Shown here one piece after another: positions 46,007 to 56,184 of a DNA stretch of 64,000 nucleotides. The stretch covers positions 372,001-436,000 of the forward strand of contig NZ_AMRX01000008.1 of NCBI RefSeq assembly GCF_000300815.1, read 5' to 3'. Made by a program: the position numbers and the translations under genes. The stretch comes from Gayadomonas joobiniege G7. Lineage in GTDB: Bacteria > Pseudomonadota > Gammaproteobacteria > Enterobacterales > Alteromonadaceae. How positions within the stretch are numbered: the stretch's first letter is position 1; every line of letters starts with the position of its first letter. The notes beneath the pieces were generated by a model that saw only the letters and a program-made list of their open reading frames with translations, was not told the DNA's origin and ran no database searches.

Positions 46007-47929
46007 ATGAAGTTTGGGCAAAATAAATTAATTAGTTTAATGGCTTTTTCTGCTTTGGCAGCCTGTTCAAATCAACCTGAGTCTGATTCTCAAACAGCTT
46101 TACAAGCACAAATTATTGTTGATGCAGACGCTGTGTTTGCACAGCAAAACCCATTGTTTTATGGCGGCAATAATATTTACCCGAAAGGGGGGCAAGGTTT
46201 ATTAAATATAAAAAGTGGTGAATTTGACCAACAAACGCTAAAAATGTCAGCCGAGCTAGGTTTACGTACATATCGCTTTCCTGGTGGATCTGAAGGCAAC
46301 TTGTATAAATGGAAAAGGGCTATTGGCCCAGTCGATCAGCGCATTGATAATGTGAGTGGCAATAACCAAGGTCCACAAAGTAACGAATTAGGCCCTGACG
46401 AATTTGGTCGCCTGTTAGAAACGACTACCTTTGATCAAGGTGTCATCATGGTCGCCTACGGTTACGAAAAACCAGATGATGCCGCGGATTGGGTTGAATA
46501 TATGAATGCCGAAGTGGGCGAAAACCCGAACGGCGGTATCGATTGGGCCGCAGTACGTGCCAAAAACGGGCATCCAGAACCATACAATATAAAATATTGG
46601 GAAATTGGCAACGAAGTGTACGGAAACTGGGAATTAAACTGGGGATCTTACCCACATAAAGGGGATGCGAAGCGTGGAACTGGCAACGTAGTATTTGACG
46701 ACACCACGGGCAAAGCGGGTACTTTACCTTTTGGTTCAGCAGATCGTTATATCCACGGTGGTTATAAGTATTTTCAACAGCAAAAAGCCGCCGCTAAAAG
46801 CTCATGGAAAGATCAGCATATAAAAACGAACGGCCAGGCCAATCAATCTTTTTACGTTAAATTTGCCCCGGTTAGCCTAGCTCAAGCCGACAAACCTTTT
46901 GTGGTAACTATTAACGGAATAAAGTGGCAACGCGTCGATACATTTTCAAATTCTGGACCAAAAGATAAACATTATCTACTACAACCAGATGAAGGCAAGA
47001 TAACCTTCGGTGACGGGAAAAATGGCTTGATTCCGCCAGCGGGTCAGTTTGTGATGTTAGATTATTTATCTGGTAAACAACCTGGATTTATAGATTATTA
47101 TCATAAAATGAAAGCTGTTGATCCGTCGATTGTGATCCTGTCTTGTTTTGAGAAAGAGTCGTTTTATAAACTAATGGCAGAGGCTAAACAGCCATATGAT
47201 GGTGTGGTTAAACATTATTATCCGCCCCTACCAAAAAACGTTAGCCCAGAAGAATTCTACCGTCATTCGGTATATAAGGGCTTGCAAATTAGCCGTCCAA
47301 TGCACGAACATCAAGTTTGGACAAAGCGCTATCCTAATCCTGCGCTAACAGGTAACGAAAAGCTTTGGTTGACTGAATATGGTATTCGCGGTCATATGGA
47401 ACAACAAGTGATCATGCAAACGGTTATCAATAAATACAGTGATCAAATTGGTAGTTTATTAGGCCATTCGTTGTTTTTAAATAACAATACGCCAATGATA
47501 ACAGATCAAGGGTATTATCGAGCCCGTGCCTTGCCAGTGCCTTTGTTTAGCAAGCTGTCGCAGAACAATTTTGTTAAATCTGAGGTGGCAGCACCGAGCT
47601 ACCGAATTAAAAATCAAGTGATCCCAGCGGTGTTATCTACTGCGAGTATTAGTGACGATAAGTCTGAGATGAGTATCGTATTAACGAATACTTATCCGGA
47701 TAAAGCAGTCAATGCGGAAATCGATTTAAAAGGTTTTAAACCTGATCCGTCTGCACCTGTTGAAGTTTGGCGACTCGCCAGCCGAACAGATAAAGTGATT
47801 GATGAAAATCGTCCAAATCAGACAGAAAACGTGCAACTGACCCGTGAAGCTGATATTAGCTATGCAGAAAGCCTAAACTTTAATATGGCAAAAGGATCGA
47901 TTTACTTGCTTAAGTGGCAAGCTGAATAA
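46007..47929 (+). CDS. Lipoprotein GH51/GH39-like glycosidase with inserted beta-module
   Basis: 640 aa. Lipobox LAAC gives a lipidated C20. The N-terminal barrel half has LGLRTYRFPGGSEGNLYKW and acid/base E203 in YWEIGNEVYGNWE; the nucleophile is E457 in LWLTEYGIRGH. This resembles alpha-L-arabinofuranosidase (GH51) or GH39 clan A enzymes. Between them, residues about 282-362 form an extra segment with ITFGDGKNGLIPPAG, a beta-turn motif familiar from phage baseplate-like proteins and not part of the barrel. The C-terminal side is a beta-sandwich (about 555-640). It probably faces the periplasm or outer surface and trims side chains. Family assignment is uncertain. Confidence 0.75.
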   Translation: MKFGQNKLISLMAFSALAACSNQPESDSQTALQAQIIVDADAVFAQQNPLFYGGNNIYPKGGQGLLNIKSGEFDQQTLKMSAELGLRTYRFPGGSEGNLYKWKRAIGPVDQRIDNVSGNNQGPQSNELGPDEFGRLLETTTFDQGVIMVAYGYEKPDDAADWVEYMNAEVGENPNGGIDWAAVRAKNGHPEPYNIKYWEIGNEVYGNWELNWGSYPHKGDAKRGTGNVVFDDTTGKAGTLPFGSADRYIHGGYKYFQQQKAAAKSSWKDQHIKTNGQANQSFYVKFAPVSLAQADKPFVVTINGIKWQRVDTFSNSGPKDKHYLLQPDEGKITFGDGKNGLIPPAGQFVMLDYLSGKQPGFIDYYHKMKAVDPSIVILSCFEKESFYKLMAEAKQPYDGVVKHYYPPLPKNVSPEEFYRHSVYKGLQISRPMHEHQVWTKRYPNPALTGNEKLWLTEYGIRGHMEQQVIMQTVINKYSDQIGSLLGHSLFLNNNTPMITDQGYYRARALPVPLFSKLSQNNFVKSEVAAPSYRIKNQVIPAVLSTASISDDKSEMSIVLTNTYPDKAVNAEIDLKGFKPDPSAPVEVWRLASRTDKVIDENRPNQTENVQLTREADISYAESLNFNMAKGSIYLLKWQAE

Positions 47930-47950
47930 ACCTCAGTTAAACCCATCTAT

Positions 47951-47980
47951 AAGCCCTTGTTCAAGATGAACGGGGGCTTT
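47951..47980 (+). terminator. Terminator after GH51-like gene
   Basis: AGCCCTTGTTCA and TGAACGGGGGCT (about 47952-47979) form a long stem with one mismatch, followed by TTTCTCTT. It marks the end of the sulfated-polysaccharide block before the efflux genes. Confidence 0.75.
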
Positions 47981-48082
47981 CTCTTAAATGTCAGTCGTTT
48001 GTAAATAAGTGTAAAGACGCTGGCGCTTAACGATGAATGTGCCAAAGTATTTATTAACTTAAATAAAACACTTATCTTAAAT

Positions 48083-49258
48083 ATGGCCCACTCGAAAAAG
48101 TTTTCTCTGTTGCTCAAATTACTTTTGATTTTGTTTGTGATTGCGGCGCCAGTCGCAGGTTGGTTTTATTATCAAAATGATGATCAAACGGGCCAACAAA
48201 ATTTCGTGTTTGATGTTGCTGCGATAGGAAACATAGAAAATAGTATTGTTGCAACGGGCCAGCTTGAGCCGAAAAAGTACGTAGAAGTGGGGGCTCAGGT
48301 CTCTGGTCAGGTTGAAAAAATTTATGTCGAAGAAGGACAAGAAGTTAAACAAGGTCAATTGCTTGCAGAAATAGATGCGACAGTATTCGAAACTAAAGTA
48401 CAAAATGCCGCAGCGGCATTAGAAAACAAAAGAGCGCAACTGGCTCAGCTTGAGGCCGAATTAGAATTGGCCGAACTTAGGGCAAAACGAAATCAATCAT
48501 TGTTTGCCCAAAATGCGGTTAGTGAAGATACTTTAATGAGCAGCCAAACGAATGTGAAAGTGTTAAAAGCCCGCATTCGTGCTAGCCAAGCGACCATTAA
48601 AGCCGACGAAGCTTCATTAGCCGGTGACCAAGCAACATTAGATTTTGCAAAAATTTATGCGCCTATTTCGGGCACTGTTGCCAGTATTAAAGTGCGCGAA
48701 GGGCAAACCCTGAATGCAAGTCAAAATGCACCGACTATTTTGCAGATATCAGATTTAAGTTTAATGACGCTTAGAGCGGAAGTGTCAGAAGCAGATGTGA
48801 ATAAAATTACCCGGGGTATGCCGGTTTATTTTTCGACTTTAGGGAATTTAAAACGCCGTTGGAATTCACAAGTGCGTCAAATTTTACCTACGCCAAATGT
48901 CATTAACGATGTTGTTTTATATCAGGTATTGGTTGATGTGAAAAACGATGATCGGGCATTAATGGATTCTATGACTACTCAGGTTATGTTTGTGGTTGAT
49001 AAAGCTGAAAATACCTTATTAGTGCCGCTTAGTGCGGTGCGTAAAACCCTCCGTGGCGCTATGGTGCGCGTAAAACGTGGCGATACCGTAGAACGGCAAC
49101 CGGTTAAAATTGGTGTTGAGAATAGAACCCAGATTCAGATTCTGTCTGGGCTAAATGAAGGTGATCAAGTGGTTATTGGGCAGCAAGGCGCTAGTGGTCC
49201 TCGCCGAGCCGATAACGAGCGTTTTGGCCAGCGAATGGGAGGCCGTCGTGGCTTCTAA
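48083..49258 (+). CDS. macA: MacA-like periplasmic adaptor protein
   Basis: 391 aa. One N-terminal membrane helix (about 10-28), lipoyl/barrel-sandwich halves (VEVGAQVSGQVEKIYVEEGQEVKQG at about 67-91 is the split family motif), a coiled-coil hairpin (about 105-175) and beta-barrel/membrane-proximal domains. It links the MacB ABC transporter to an outer membrane channel. The last bases overlap the MacB start, and MacB is followed at once by an outer membrane factor, giving a complete tripartite set. Typical substrates are macrolides, lipids or heat-stable toxins; the true one here is unknown. Confidence 0.92.
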   Translation: MAHSKKFSLLLKLLLILFVIAAPVAGWFYYQNDDQTGQQNFVFDVAAIGNIENSIVATGQLEPKKYVEVGAQVSGQVEKIYVEEGQEVKQGQLLAEIDATVFETKVQNAAAALENKRAQLAQLEAELELAELRAKRNQSLFAQNAVSEDTLMSSQTNVKVLKARIRASQATIKADEASLAGDQATLDFAKIYAPISGTVASIKVREGQTLNASQNAPTILQISDLSLMTLRAEVSEADVNKITRGMPVYFSTLGNLKRRWNSQVRQILPTPNVINDVVLYQVLVDVKNDDRALMDSMTTQVMFVVDKAENTLLVPLSAVRKTLRGAMVRVKRGDTVERQPVKIGVENRTQIQILSGLNEGDQVVIGQQGASGPRRADNERFGQRMGGRRGF

Positions 49259-51191
49259 CGCTCTGCTGACACTTAATAACGTTGGCCGCCATTACACCAG
49301 TGGTGATGTCACTGTAAAAGCGTTAGATGGTATTAATTTAAACATCTGCCAGGGTGAGTTCATCGCCATTATGGGTCAATCGGGTTCGGGTAAATCAACC
49401 TTGATGAATATTCTTGGCTGTTTAGATAAACCGACTCATGGTGAATATTTAATTAACGGTCATAATGTTGCCGAGTTAGATGTTGATCAACTTTCCGCTC
49501 TGCGCTTAAAAACGTTTGGTTTTGTTTTTCAACGTTATCAATTATTGGCAAACGCAACCGCGTTAGAAAACGTTGCAATGCCGGCAATTTATAGCGGCGA
49601 AGATAAAAACGAACGTGAATCACGTGCAGCGACACTGTTATCGCGTTTAGGTCTAGCGCAGCGAGCAGCGCATACGCCGACCGAACTATCAGGTGGCCAG
49701 CAGCAGAGGGTTTCTGTTGCCCGAGCATTGATTAATGGTGCCGAGGTCATTTTAGCGGATGAACCCACAGGGGCATTGGATTCTGCTAGCGGTGAGCAGC
49801 TATTAAACCTATTAAAAGAGCTGAATAAAGAGGGTGTTACCGTTATCTTGATCACTCATGACGCGGAAGTGGCTGAGCATGCCGAGCGGTTAATTCAGAT
49901 AAAAGACGGCCGGCTATTATCTGACTCAGCATGCGATCAGCATAATCACGAACAATCTGACGCCGATATAAATGCTAAACAATCGATCAAACCTATGCCA
50001 GGTGTAAGTAGTATTGAATCGATTCGAATGGCGACTATGTCGCTTAAATCAAACTGGTTTCGAACCTTATTGACTTTGCTCGGTATCATCATTGGCGTTG
50101 CATCTGTGGTGACTATGATGGCAATCGGCGAAGGTGGCAAACAGGATGTATTAAAAAAAATTGAAACTATAGGTACTAATTTAATATCGATCAGGCCAGG
50201 TGGTCGAAATATGCGAAATACTGGCGATATTGCGACCCTTACCTTAGAAGATGCATACGCGATAAAAAAACTGCCCAACGCTTTATATGTTGCACCCGAG
50301 CGCAGCACCCGAGCGACGATACGCTTTGGTGAGAACGATTTTTCAGGTCGTATTACCGCAACAGGACCAGATTACAAAGGGGCAAAAGACTGGCAAATGG
50401 AGCGCGGGGTATTTTTTACCGAGCAAGACATGGCCGCTTTTGCGCCTGTTGTTGTCATGGGTAAAACCGTAGCAGAGGAGCTGTTTACCAATAATGAAAA
50501 CCCGGTCGGCCAATATATTTTAATGAAAAATGCATTTTATCAAGTCATTGGCGTGCTGGCCGCAAAAGGCGCAAGTGCTGGTGGAAACGATATGGACGAT
50601 GAAGTGCTGATACCCTATACCACGGGCCAACTAAAAGCGTTTGGCCGTGATTATCTTTCGTCTATTACGATAAAAGCTGCGAGCACAGAGGCGGTTGAGC
50701 AATTACAAGCAGATATTAGTGCTTTATTAATTAAACGCCATGGGCAAGAAGATGTTCGGGTTAGAACCACAGAGTCCTTAGTTAAAGCAGTGACTGAAAC
50801 ACAGGATACGCTCACTTATTTGTTGGCCTCTGTTGCAGGTATTTCATTATTTGTTGGCGGCATCGGGGTGATGAATATCATGCTGGTGAATGTATCTGAG
50901 CGGCGGCGAGAAATTGGATTGAGAATTGCAACGGGGGCTAAACCCAGAGATATTTTAAAACAGTTTAATATTGAAGCTTGGGTTGTTTGCCTGTTAGGTG
51001 GATTGATAGGGATTGCGCTGGGATTTGTGATTTCATTATTGTTGCGTAGTTTTGCCATCCCCGTGGCCTTTACACTTTTGCCCCCAGTTCTTGCTTTTGT
51101 AACCTCGTTATTAGTAGGTTTAATTTTCGGTTATGCACCGGCAAAAAAAGCGTCTCGCCTTAATCCGATTCAAGCGCTTGCAGAGGAATAG
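49248..51191 (+). CDS. macB: MacB-like ABC transporter (ATPase plus permease)
   Basis: 647 aa from a GTG at 49248, which has GGAGG 5 bases upstream; the open frame from 49155 overlaps MacA too far. The length then matches E. coli MacB. ATPase domain (about 1-225): Walker A GQSGSGKSTLMN, signature LSGGQQQRVSVARAL, Walker B VILADEPTGALDS. After a short linker, a helix (about 265-290, LLTLLGIIIGVASVVTMMAIGEG), a large periplasmic domain, then three helices ending in KKASRLNPIQALAEE. It pumps a substrate from the periplasm through the MacA and outer membrane factor neighbours. Confidence 0.95.
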   Translation: MASNALLTLNNVGRHYTSGDVTVKALDGINLNICQGEFIAIMGQSGSGKSTLMNILGCLDKPTHGEYLINGHNVAELDVDQLSALRLKTFGFVFQRYQLLANATALENVAMPAIYSGEDKNERESRAATLLSRLGLAQRAAHTPTELSGGQQQRVSVARALINGAEVILADEPTGALDSASGEQLLNLLKELNKEGVTVILITHDAEVAEHAERLIQIKDGRLLSDSACDQHNHEQSDADINAKQSIKPMPGVSSIESIRMATMSLKSNWFRTLLTLLGIIIGVASVVTMMAIGEGGKQDVLKKIETIGTNLISIRPGGRNMRNTGDIATLTLEDAYAIKKLPNALYVAPERSTRATIRFGENDFSGRITATGPDYKGAKDWQMERGVFFTEQDMAAFAPVVVMGKTVAEELFTNNENPVGQYILMKNAFYQVIGVLAAKGASAGGNDMDDEVLIPYTTGQLKAFGRDYLSSITIKAASTEAVEQLQADISALLIKRHGQEDVRVRTTESLVKAVTETQDTLTYLLASVAGISLFVGGIGVMNIMLVNVSERRREIGLRIATGAKPRDILKQFNIEAWVVCLLGGLIGIALGFVISLLLRSFAIPVAFTLLPPVLAFVTSLLVGLIFGYAPAKKASRLNPIQALAEE

Positions 51192-52559
51192 ATGACAGCT
51201 AAGTTTTATTTACCCGTATGTTTGTTTTTGGCCGCGTGTGCATATCAGCCCACCGAATATCAATTGACCCAACTCAATAGTCAAGCGGAGATTTTTAAGC
51301 CGGATGCCGCCCCGATAGCGCTAGATTGGTGGACACAATTTAATTCAAAACAGTTAAGCGAATTAATGCAGCGCTTGAGGGTACAAAATCCCGATTTAGC
51401 GATTGCCAAACAACGGATAAAAAAAAGTCGGGCGTTGTTACAGCAACAACTCAGTACTCAATGGCCCACTGTCAACGCAAGGGCAGGTCAAAATAGTCGC
51501 TACGATTTTGACCGGGCACAAACAAGCAGTGGTTCCAGTGGCTCGTTTTCGGCCAGTTATACGGTCGACTTGTGGGGCAGCCGCAGTGCCCAAAATCGTT
51601 TAGCTGAACTGTCGTTAGACAACCAAAAACAAAGCTGGCGGAGCGCTTTGATCCAGTTACAAAGCAATTTAGCTAGCCAATATTTTAATACTTTATCGCT
51701 CGCCCAGCGGGTCCAGATTAGCCAAGAAAATTTGCAAGCCAGTGAATCGCTGTTAAATTTATTGCAAACCCAGTTTGAAGCCGGTAGTGCATCTAAAATC
51801 GAAGTCAACCAACAACGCAATACCTATATAAGCTCGCAGAATCAACTGGCGCGCTTAGTTAAAGATCTCGAAGTGAGTCAACGAGCGTTAGCCGTTTTAT
51901 TAGGCCAGCCCTCTTTAACGATTGATTTAACTGTTGAAAATATTATGGATCTGGCGGTCCCGCGCATCAAAGGATTACAAAAAGCACAGGTTTTAACACA
52001 ACGGCCTGATATTCAATTAGCTGAAAATCAATTGTGGCAGGCCGATGCGAGTTTATTTGTGAACAAACAAAAAAAGTGGCCAACTTTAGGTTTGTCCGCA
52101 GATTTAAGTTTAGCCGATCTTGCGTCACTAAGCTCTGGATGGGGTGCATCGCTTGCGGGTTCACTTAGCATGCCGTTATTTGACGCAGGCAATATAGACG
52201 CACAAATTGAGGCGGCAAAAACTGATGTAGCAATCGCGCAGCTCAATTATCAGGCTGTTTTGCTGGCCGCTTTTGCTGATACATTGGATACCTTAGCAGA
52301 TTTACAATATCAGCAACAAAATCATCAATATAGTGCTCAGCAATTAGACAATAATCAGTCTTTGTATCAGCTAGCAAAAATTCGCTACGATGCGGGTGAA
52401 ACGGATTTTATAAATTTATTAAATGCGCAGCGTAGTTGGGCCAGCGCTCGACTGGATTTTGCATCGGCTAAATTGGCTTTGCTACAGGCCAGCGTTAATT
52501 TGTTTAGTGCGGTCGGCAGCGCACCCGAAACCACTCAGGAAATAAATAATGAATCTTGA
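51192..52559 (+). CDS. Outer membrane efflux lipoprotein, TolC/NodT type
   Basis: 455 aa. Lipobox FLAAC near residue 16. The two OEP repeats are visible: SELMQRLRVQNPDLAIAKQRIKKSRALLQQQ and LTQRPDIQLAENQLWQADASL, with LPLFDAGNIDAQIEAAK and IRYDAGETDFINLLNAQR in the second half. It would form the channel for MacA/MacB, starting 1 base after the MacB stop. Its end overlaps the start of the broken GFA gene by 11 bases. Confidence 0.92.
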   Translation: MTAKFYLPVCLFLAACAYQPTEYQLTQLNSQAEIFKPDAAPIALDWWTQFNSKQLSELMQRLRVQNPDLAIAKQRIKKSRALLQQQLSTQWPTVNARAGQNSRYDFDRAQTSSGSSGSFSASYTVDLWGSRSAQNRLAELSLDNQKQSWRSALIQLQSNLASQYFNTLSLAQRVQISQENLQASESLLNLLQTQFEAGSASKIEVNQQRNTYISSQNQLARLVKDLEVSQRALAVLLGQPSLTIDLTVENIMDLAVPRIKGLQKAQVLTQRPDIQLAENQLWQADASLFVNKQKKWPTLGLSADLSLADLASLSSGWGASLAGSLSMPLFDAGNIDAQIEAAKTDVAIAQLNYQAVLLAAFADTLDTLADLQYQQQNHQYSAQQLDNNQSLYQLAKIRYDAGETDFINLLNAQRSWASARLDFASAKLALLQASVNLFSAVGSAPETTQEINNES

Positions 52560-53034
52560 CGGTTCATGCCATTGTGGTCGCGTACATTTTAGTGTTATCG
52601 CCAATCAACCCTATCCGTTCAATCAGTGTTATTGCTCAATTTGTCTGAAAACGGCTGGTGGGGGAGGTTACGCGATAAATTTGGGCGCTGACTTTGGTTC
52701 ACTAGAGGTTGAAGGTGAAGAGTTCATTAGCGTTTATAAAGCTATGATTAAAGATCCCAATACCGGTGAACGTCAGCAAAGTCCTGGCCAAAGAAATTTT
52801 TGTAGCCAATGCGGAAGTGCGCTTTAGCAATGGGACCCAAGATGGCCAGAACTTGTGCACCCGTTTGCGTCTGCAATAGATAGCGATTTGCCGATACCGC
52901 CAGAGCGTACGCATATGATGTTAGCGTCGAAAGCTCAATGGGTTGAGCTTCAAGCTAATGCACACGATAAATTATTTGAAGAATACCCGCAAGAGTCACT
53001 TGCCGAATGGCACAATCGAGTGGTAGAGGATTAA
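52549..53034 (+). pseudogene. GFA-family (S-glutathione/formaldehyde-activating-like) gene interrupted by an in-frame TAG
   Basis: Residues 1-92 give the zinc-binding GFA fold with SCHCGRVHFSV, CYCSICLKTAGG and NFCSQCGSAL. At 52825-52827 a TAG stops the frame, but the same frame continues with QWDPRWPELVHPFASAIDS to a TAA at 53032. In relatives the residue before this is often Trp, so a single TGG to TAG change explains it. The full product would be 161 aa. A pseudogene, a sequencing error or stop read-through are all possible; the frame downstream is intact, so decay is recent. Confidence 0.85.
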
Positions 53035-53187
53035 CTGGATCCTACCAAGATGCAAAAACGCCTGCCGTATTCGAGTTAATAACAGGGTTTGATACTCTGC
53101 TGGACGATAATAATTAACAAAAAAGATACAATTGAACTAGGACTTTAGGTATACTGTCTTAATCGTTTTAGATCGTTAGAGTTTTTT

Positions 53188-56184
53188 ATGTTTACTGTTA
53201 TTGTCAAATCAGCGTTAGTCAGCCTTTTAGCGGCATCCACAGCTATTTTAATGGCCTGCTCACCGGCCAAGCAGAGTGCCAGTACAGAGTCTTTTAAAAA
53301 AATTAAACAGTTGCCAACCCAACTTTATTTGCGCGGCTCTTTTAATAGCTGGGGGTTAACGAGTCCGTTAACACAGGTATCAGATGATAGTTATCAGGTC
53401 GGAGTGGATCTCGGACTTGGTGTTCATAGCTTTAAAGTTGCCGATGATAACTGGTCTTTTCAATTAACATTGCAAAGTAACGATAGCCAAGCTTTTGAAT
53501 TAAAAAATCAGCTTGAAAAGCCGCTCGATTTACAATTAGGTGAAGCTGAGCAAGAAGCAGTGCAAATGATGGTGGAAGAGCCAGGCGAGTATCAGTTTTT
53601 AATCACAGTAAAAAGTGATCGCGCATGGGTTAAATTAACTCGTTTGCAAGCAGAAAACCAATCGGCAACGCCGCCTCACAACCCTCAGCACCCCCATCAA
53701 AAACTTGTTTTTAAAAGTTATGATAACAAGCCGTTAACCGCCACTTTTTCGATTAGCGAGACAAACAATGGACTTCGCAACTATGTGCATTCAACTACGC
53801 AAAAACTAAGAGATCCAGTGCCTCAGTTTAGTTTATATCAGGAAAAACCCGATCAGCCTCTACTTCGTTCAGGGAATCTTGCATTGGATGCTTTATTTGC
53901 GCTTGCGGTCGACGAGGTCGATTTGAATTCAGTGTCGCAAATAAAAGATTCTAGCTACAATAAAGGGTTGCCAATTGCGTGTGATTGTTTTGAAACCGGC
54001 GAAAAATGGCACTATGTTTGGACACGTGATTTAGCCTACGCGGCTCATCTAGGTTTGGCATGGCTGGATCCGCAGCGGGTTAAAAACTCATTGGAATTTA
54101 AATTATCTGGTTACCGGGATGGGATCACAAAACCGACTTTTGCTGCTGGTAGTAGCAGTGGATTACAAATTATTCAGGATACAGGGAGTGGCGGGAGCTG
54201 GCCGATTAGCACAGACAGAGTGACTTGGGCATTTGGCGCAGAAGCAGCCTTGAATACTTTAACGGGTGACGATCGGTCTAATTTTATAAAACGAGCGTAT
54301 GAAGCGCTAGTCAATACCATAGAAAATGATCGGTTAGTCGCTTATGATCAAAACTTAGCTTTATATACGGGTGAGCAATCATTTTTGGATTGGCGAGAGC
54401 AAAGTTATGCCGCCTGGCTGCCTGATGATTTAACGTCGATGGCAACCAGTGCTGCGCTATCAACTAACGTCGCTCATTACCAAGCTATTCGGCTGACGGC
54501 AAAACTTGCCGGTGAATTGAAGCAATCACAAGCCGAAAAAAAATATCAAAACTGGGCCAACGAATTAAAAACCTCAATAAATGATCAGTTGTGGTTAGCT
54601 GACAAAGGTTTGTACTCGAGTTTGACGGCCGGGCATTTTGATAAAACTCCATTAACTAAATTCGATTGGCTGGGACAAGCCCTGGCTATCATTAGCGGCG
54701 TGGCAGATACTCAAAAAAGTAAAAAAATTTTAGCGAGTTACCCGCATGGACCTATGGGAGCGCCTGTTATCTTTCCGCAGCAACAAGGGGTGCCTGTATA
54801 TCACAACCGTGCGATCTGGCCATTTGTGACCGCTTATGGATTACAAGCGGCCATTGAGGGAGATAATTATCTGGTTGCAGATCAAGCGTATCAAACCTTG
54901 ATCCGCAGTGCTGCGCTTAATCTCTCGAATATGGAAAACTTGGAATGGTTGTCGGCCCAGTCTGTTTGGCTTGAAAAAACACAAGCAGAGCTGTCAGGGC
55001 CTGTGATTAACTCTAAACGCCAACTTTGGTCGGTCGCAGCCTATTTGAATATGGTCATAGAAGGGGTGTTTGGACTTAAACTTGAGCAAAATGAGTTAAC
55101 TATAAACCCGTATATTACGACAGCGCTTGTTGAACAGTTTTTTAGCCCAGCGGATAGGCTTTCCCTGCAACAGATAAAGTGGAAAGGTAAAAAGCTTAGT
55201 ATTGACATTCAGCTACCAGAACGAATGCATAAACATCAAGGTGCTTTTCGGGTTGAACAAGTGAGTTTGAATGGCCAAAAGCTATCAGGACAGGCTATTA
55301 AGCAAAGCTTGTTAACCGAGGGGCAGAATCTTATTCAGGTGGAGTTAGGCTTGCCCGAACCACAAACAAGAGAACTTACTCAGGTCGCTGCAGGACCCGG
55401 CGATAAAGATCATCAAGTATTTGCGCCTTATGAACCTGATTTAATGGTGCAAACGACCGAGCAAGGGGTACATCTTCGTATTATTGATGATAAAAACCAA
55501 GGCGATGTGAGCTATCAAATTTTTAGAAATGGTCAGCCTTTAATCGATAAGCTACCGCAAAAAAACTGGTTTGATTCGTCGGCACCAAATTTACAAGCCT
55601 GTTATTCGGTCGCAGCGGTTTATGCGTCCAGCGGCAATACTTCGCATCATAGCCCAGTAGTGTGTCGTGATAACGGCAGCTTTGTATCTATTGATAGTGA
55701 GCAGGTCGCGACCAATGTCAAAGTAACAGACTCGGCGCTCGGTAAAGTAGTTAAAAATTGGGGGCATACGAAGGATGAGCTGACAATTAAGCAAATTGAA
55801 ATAAAAGAAACGGGCGAATATGCCTTTCAATTTGCGTACACCAACTATCAACATAATATTAATACCGGCATTACTAATGGCGTCAAGTGGTTGCAAGTAT
55901 ATGATGAAACAGATAAATTGTTAGCTCAAGCGGTTGTACAAATGCCTCATGGCAAAAAGCAAAATGGGATCCTTTATTCAAGCCCATTGCAAATTGAATT
56001 AGCGGCGGGTATTTATCGAGTTAGCTTGCACGACTTTTTTAACATGAGCTATTTAACCAATAATCAAAGCTATACCGCCGCTGGAGGCATAGCTGGGCCC
56101 GTTAATTTAGTTAACCTCTATGGACTTAGACTTATGCCTGTTGTGATGAATTCGCCAGCGGCTAATCATAGTCACGAACACTAA
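53188..56184 (+). CDS. Six-hairpin glycosidase-like lipoprotein
   Basis: 998 aa. Lipobox LMAC gives a lipid-anchored C24. Residues about 50-105 form an early-set beta-domain as in starch-active enzymes (LYLRGSFNSWGLTS). The central (alpha/alpha)6 barrel (about 220-640) has HYVWTRDLAYAAHLG, GSGGSWPISTDRVTW, SFLDWREQSYAAWLP and PVYHNRAIWPFVTAYG, similar to glucoamylase/GH15- or GH63-like proteins. The remainder consists of beta-domains, with the His-rich end SHEH. It may hydrolyse alpha-linked oligosaccharides in the envelope. Family not fixed. The last 23 bases overlap the convergent small gene at 56162. Confidence 0.75.
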   Translation: MFTVIVKSALVSLLAASTAILMACSPAKQSASTESFKKIKQLPTQLYLRGSFNSWGLTSPLTQVSDDSYQVGVDLGLGVHSFKVADDNWSFQLTLQSNDSQAFELKNQLEKPLDLQLGEAEQEAVQMMVEEPGEYQFLITVKSDRAWVKLTRLQAENQSATPPHNPQHPHQKLVFKSYDNKPLTATFSISETNNGLRNYVHSTTQKLRDPVPQFSLYQEKPDQPLLRSGNLALDALFALAVDEVDLNSVSQIKDSSYNKGLPIACDCFETGEKWHYVWTRDLAYAAHLGLAWLDPQRVKNSLEFKLSGYRDGITKPTFAAGSSSGLQIIQDTGSGGSWPISTDRVTWAFGAEAALNTLTGDDRSNFIKRAYEALVNTIENDRLVAYDQNLALYTGEQSFLDWREQSYAAWLPDDLTSMATSAALSTNVAHYQAIRLTAKLAGELKQSQAEKKYQNWANELKTSINDQLWLADKGLYSSLTAGHFDKTPLTKFDWLGQALAIISGVADTQKSKKILASYPHGPMGAPVIFPQQQGVPVYHNRAIWPFVTAYGLQAAIEGDNYLVADQAYQTLIRSAALNLSNMENLEWLSAQSVWLEKTQAELSGPVINSKRQLWSVAAYLNMVIEGVFGLKLEQNELTINPYITTALVEQFFSPADRLSLQQIKWKGKKLSIDIQLPERMHKHQGAFRVEQVSLNGQKLSGQAIKQSLLTEGQNLIQVELGLPEPQTRELTQVAAGPGDKDHQVFAPYEPDLMVQTTEQGVHLRIIDDKNQGDVSYQIFRNGQPLIDKLPQKNWFDSSAPNLQACYSVAAVYASSGNTSHHSPVVCRDNGSFVSIDSEQVATNVKVTDSALGKVVKNWGHTKDELTIKQIEIKETGEYAFQFAYTNYQHNINTGITNGVKWLQVYDETDKLLAQAVVQMPHGKKQNGILYSSPLQIELAAGIYRVSLHDFFNMSYLTNNQSYTAAGGIAGPVNLVNLYGLRLMPVVMNSPAANHSHEH

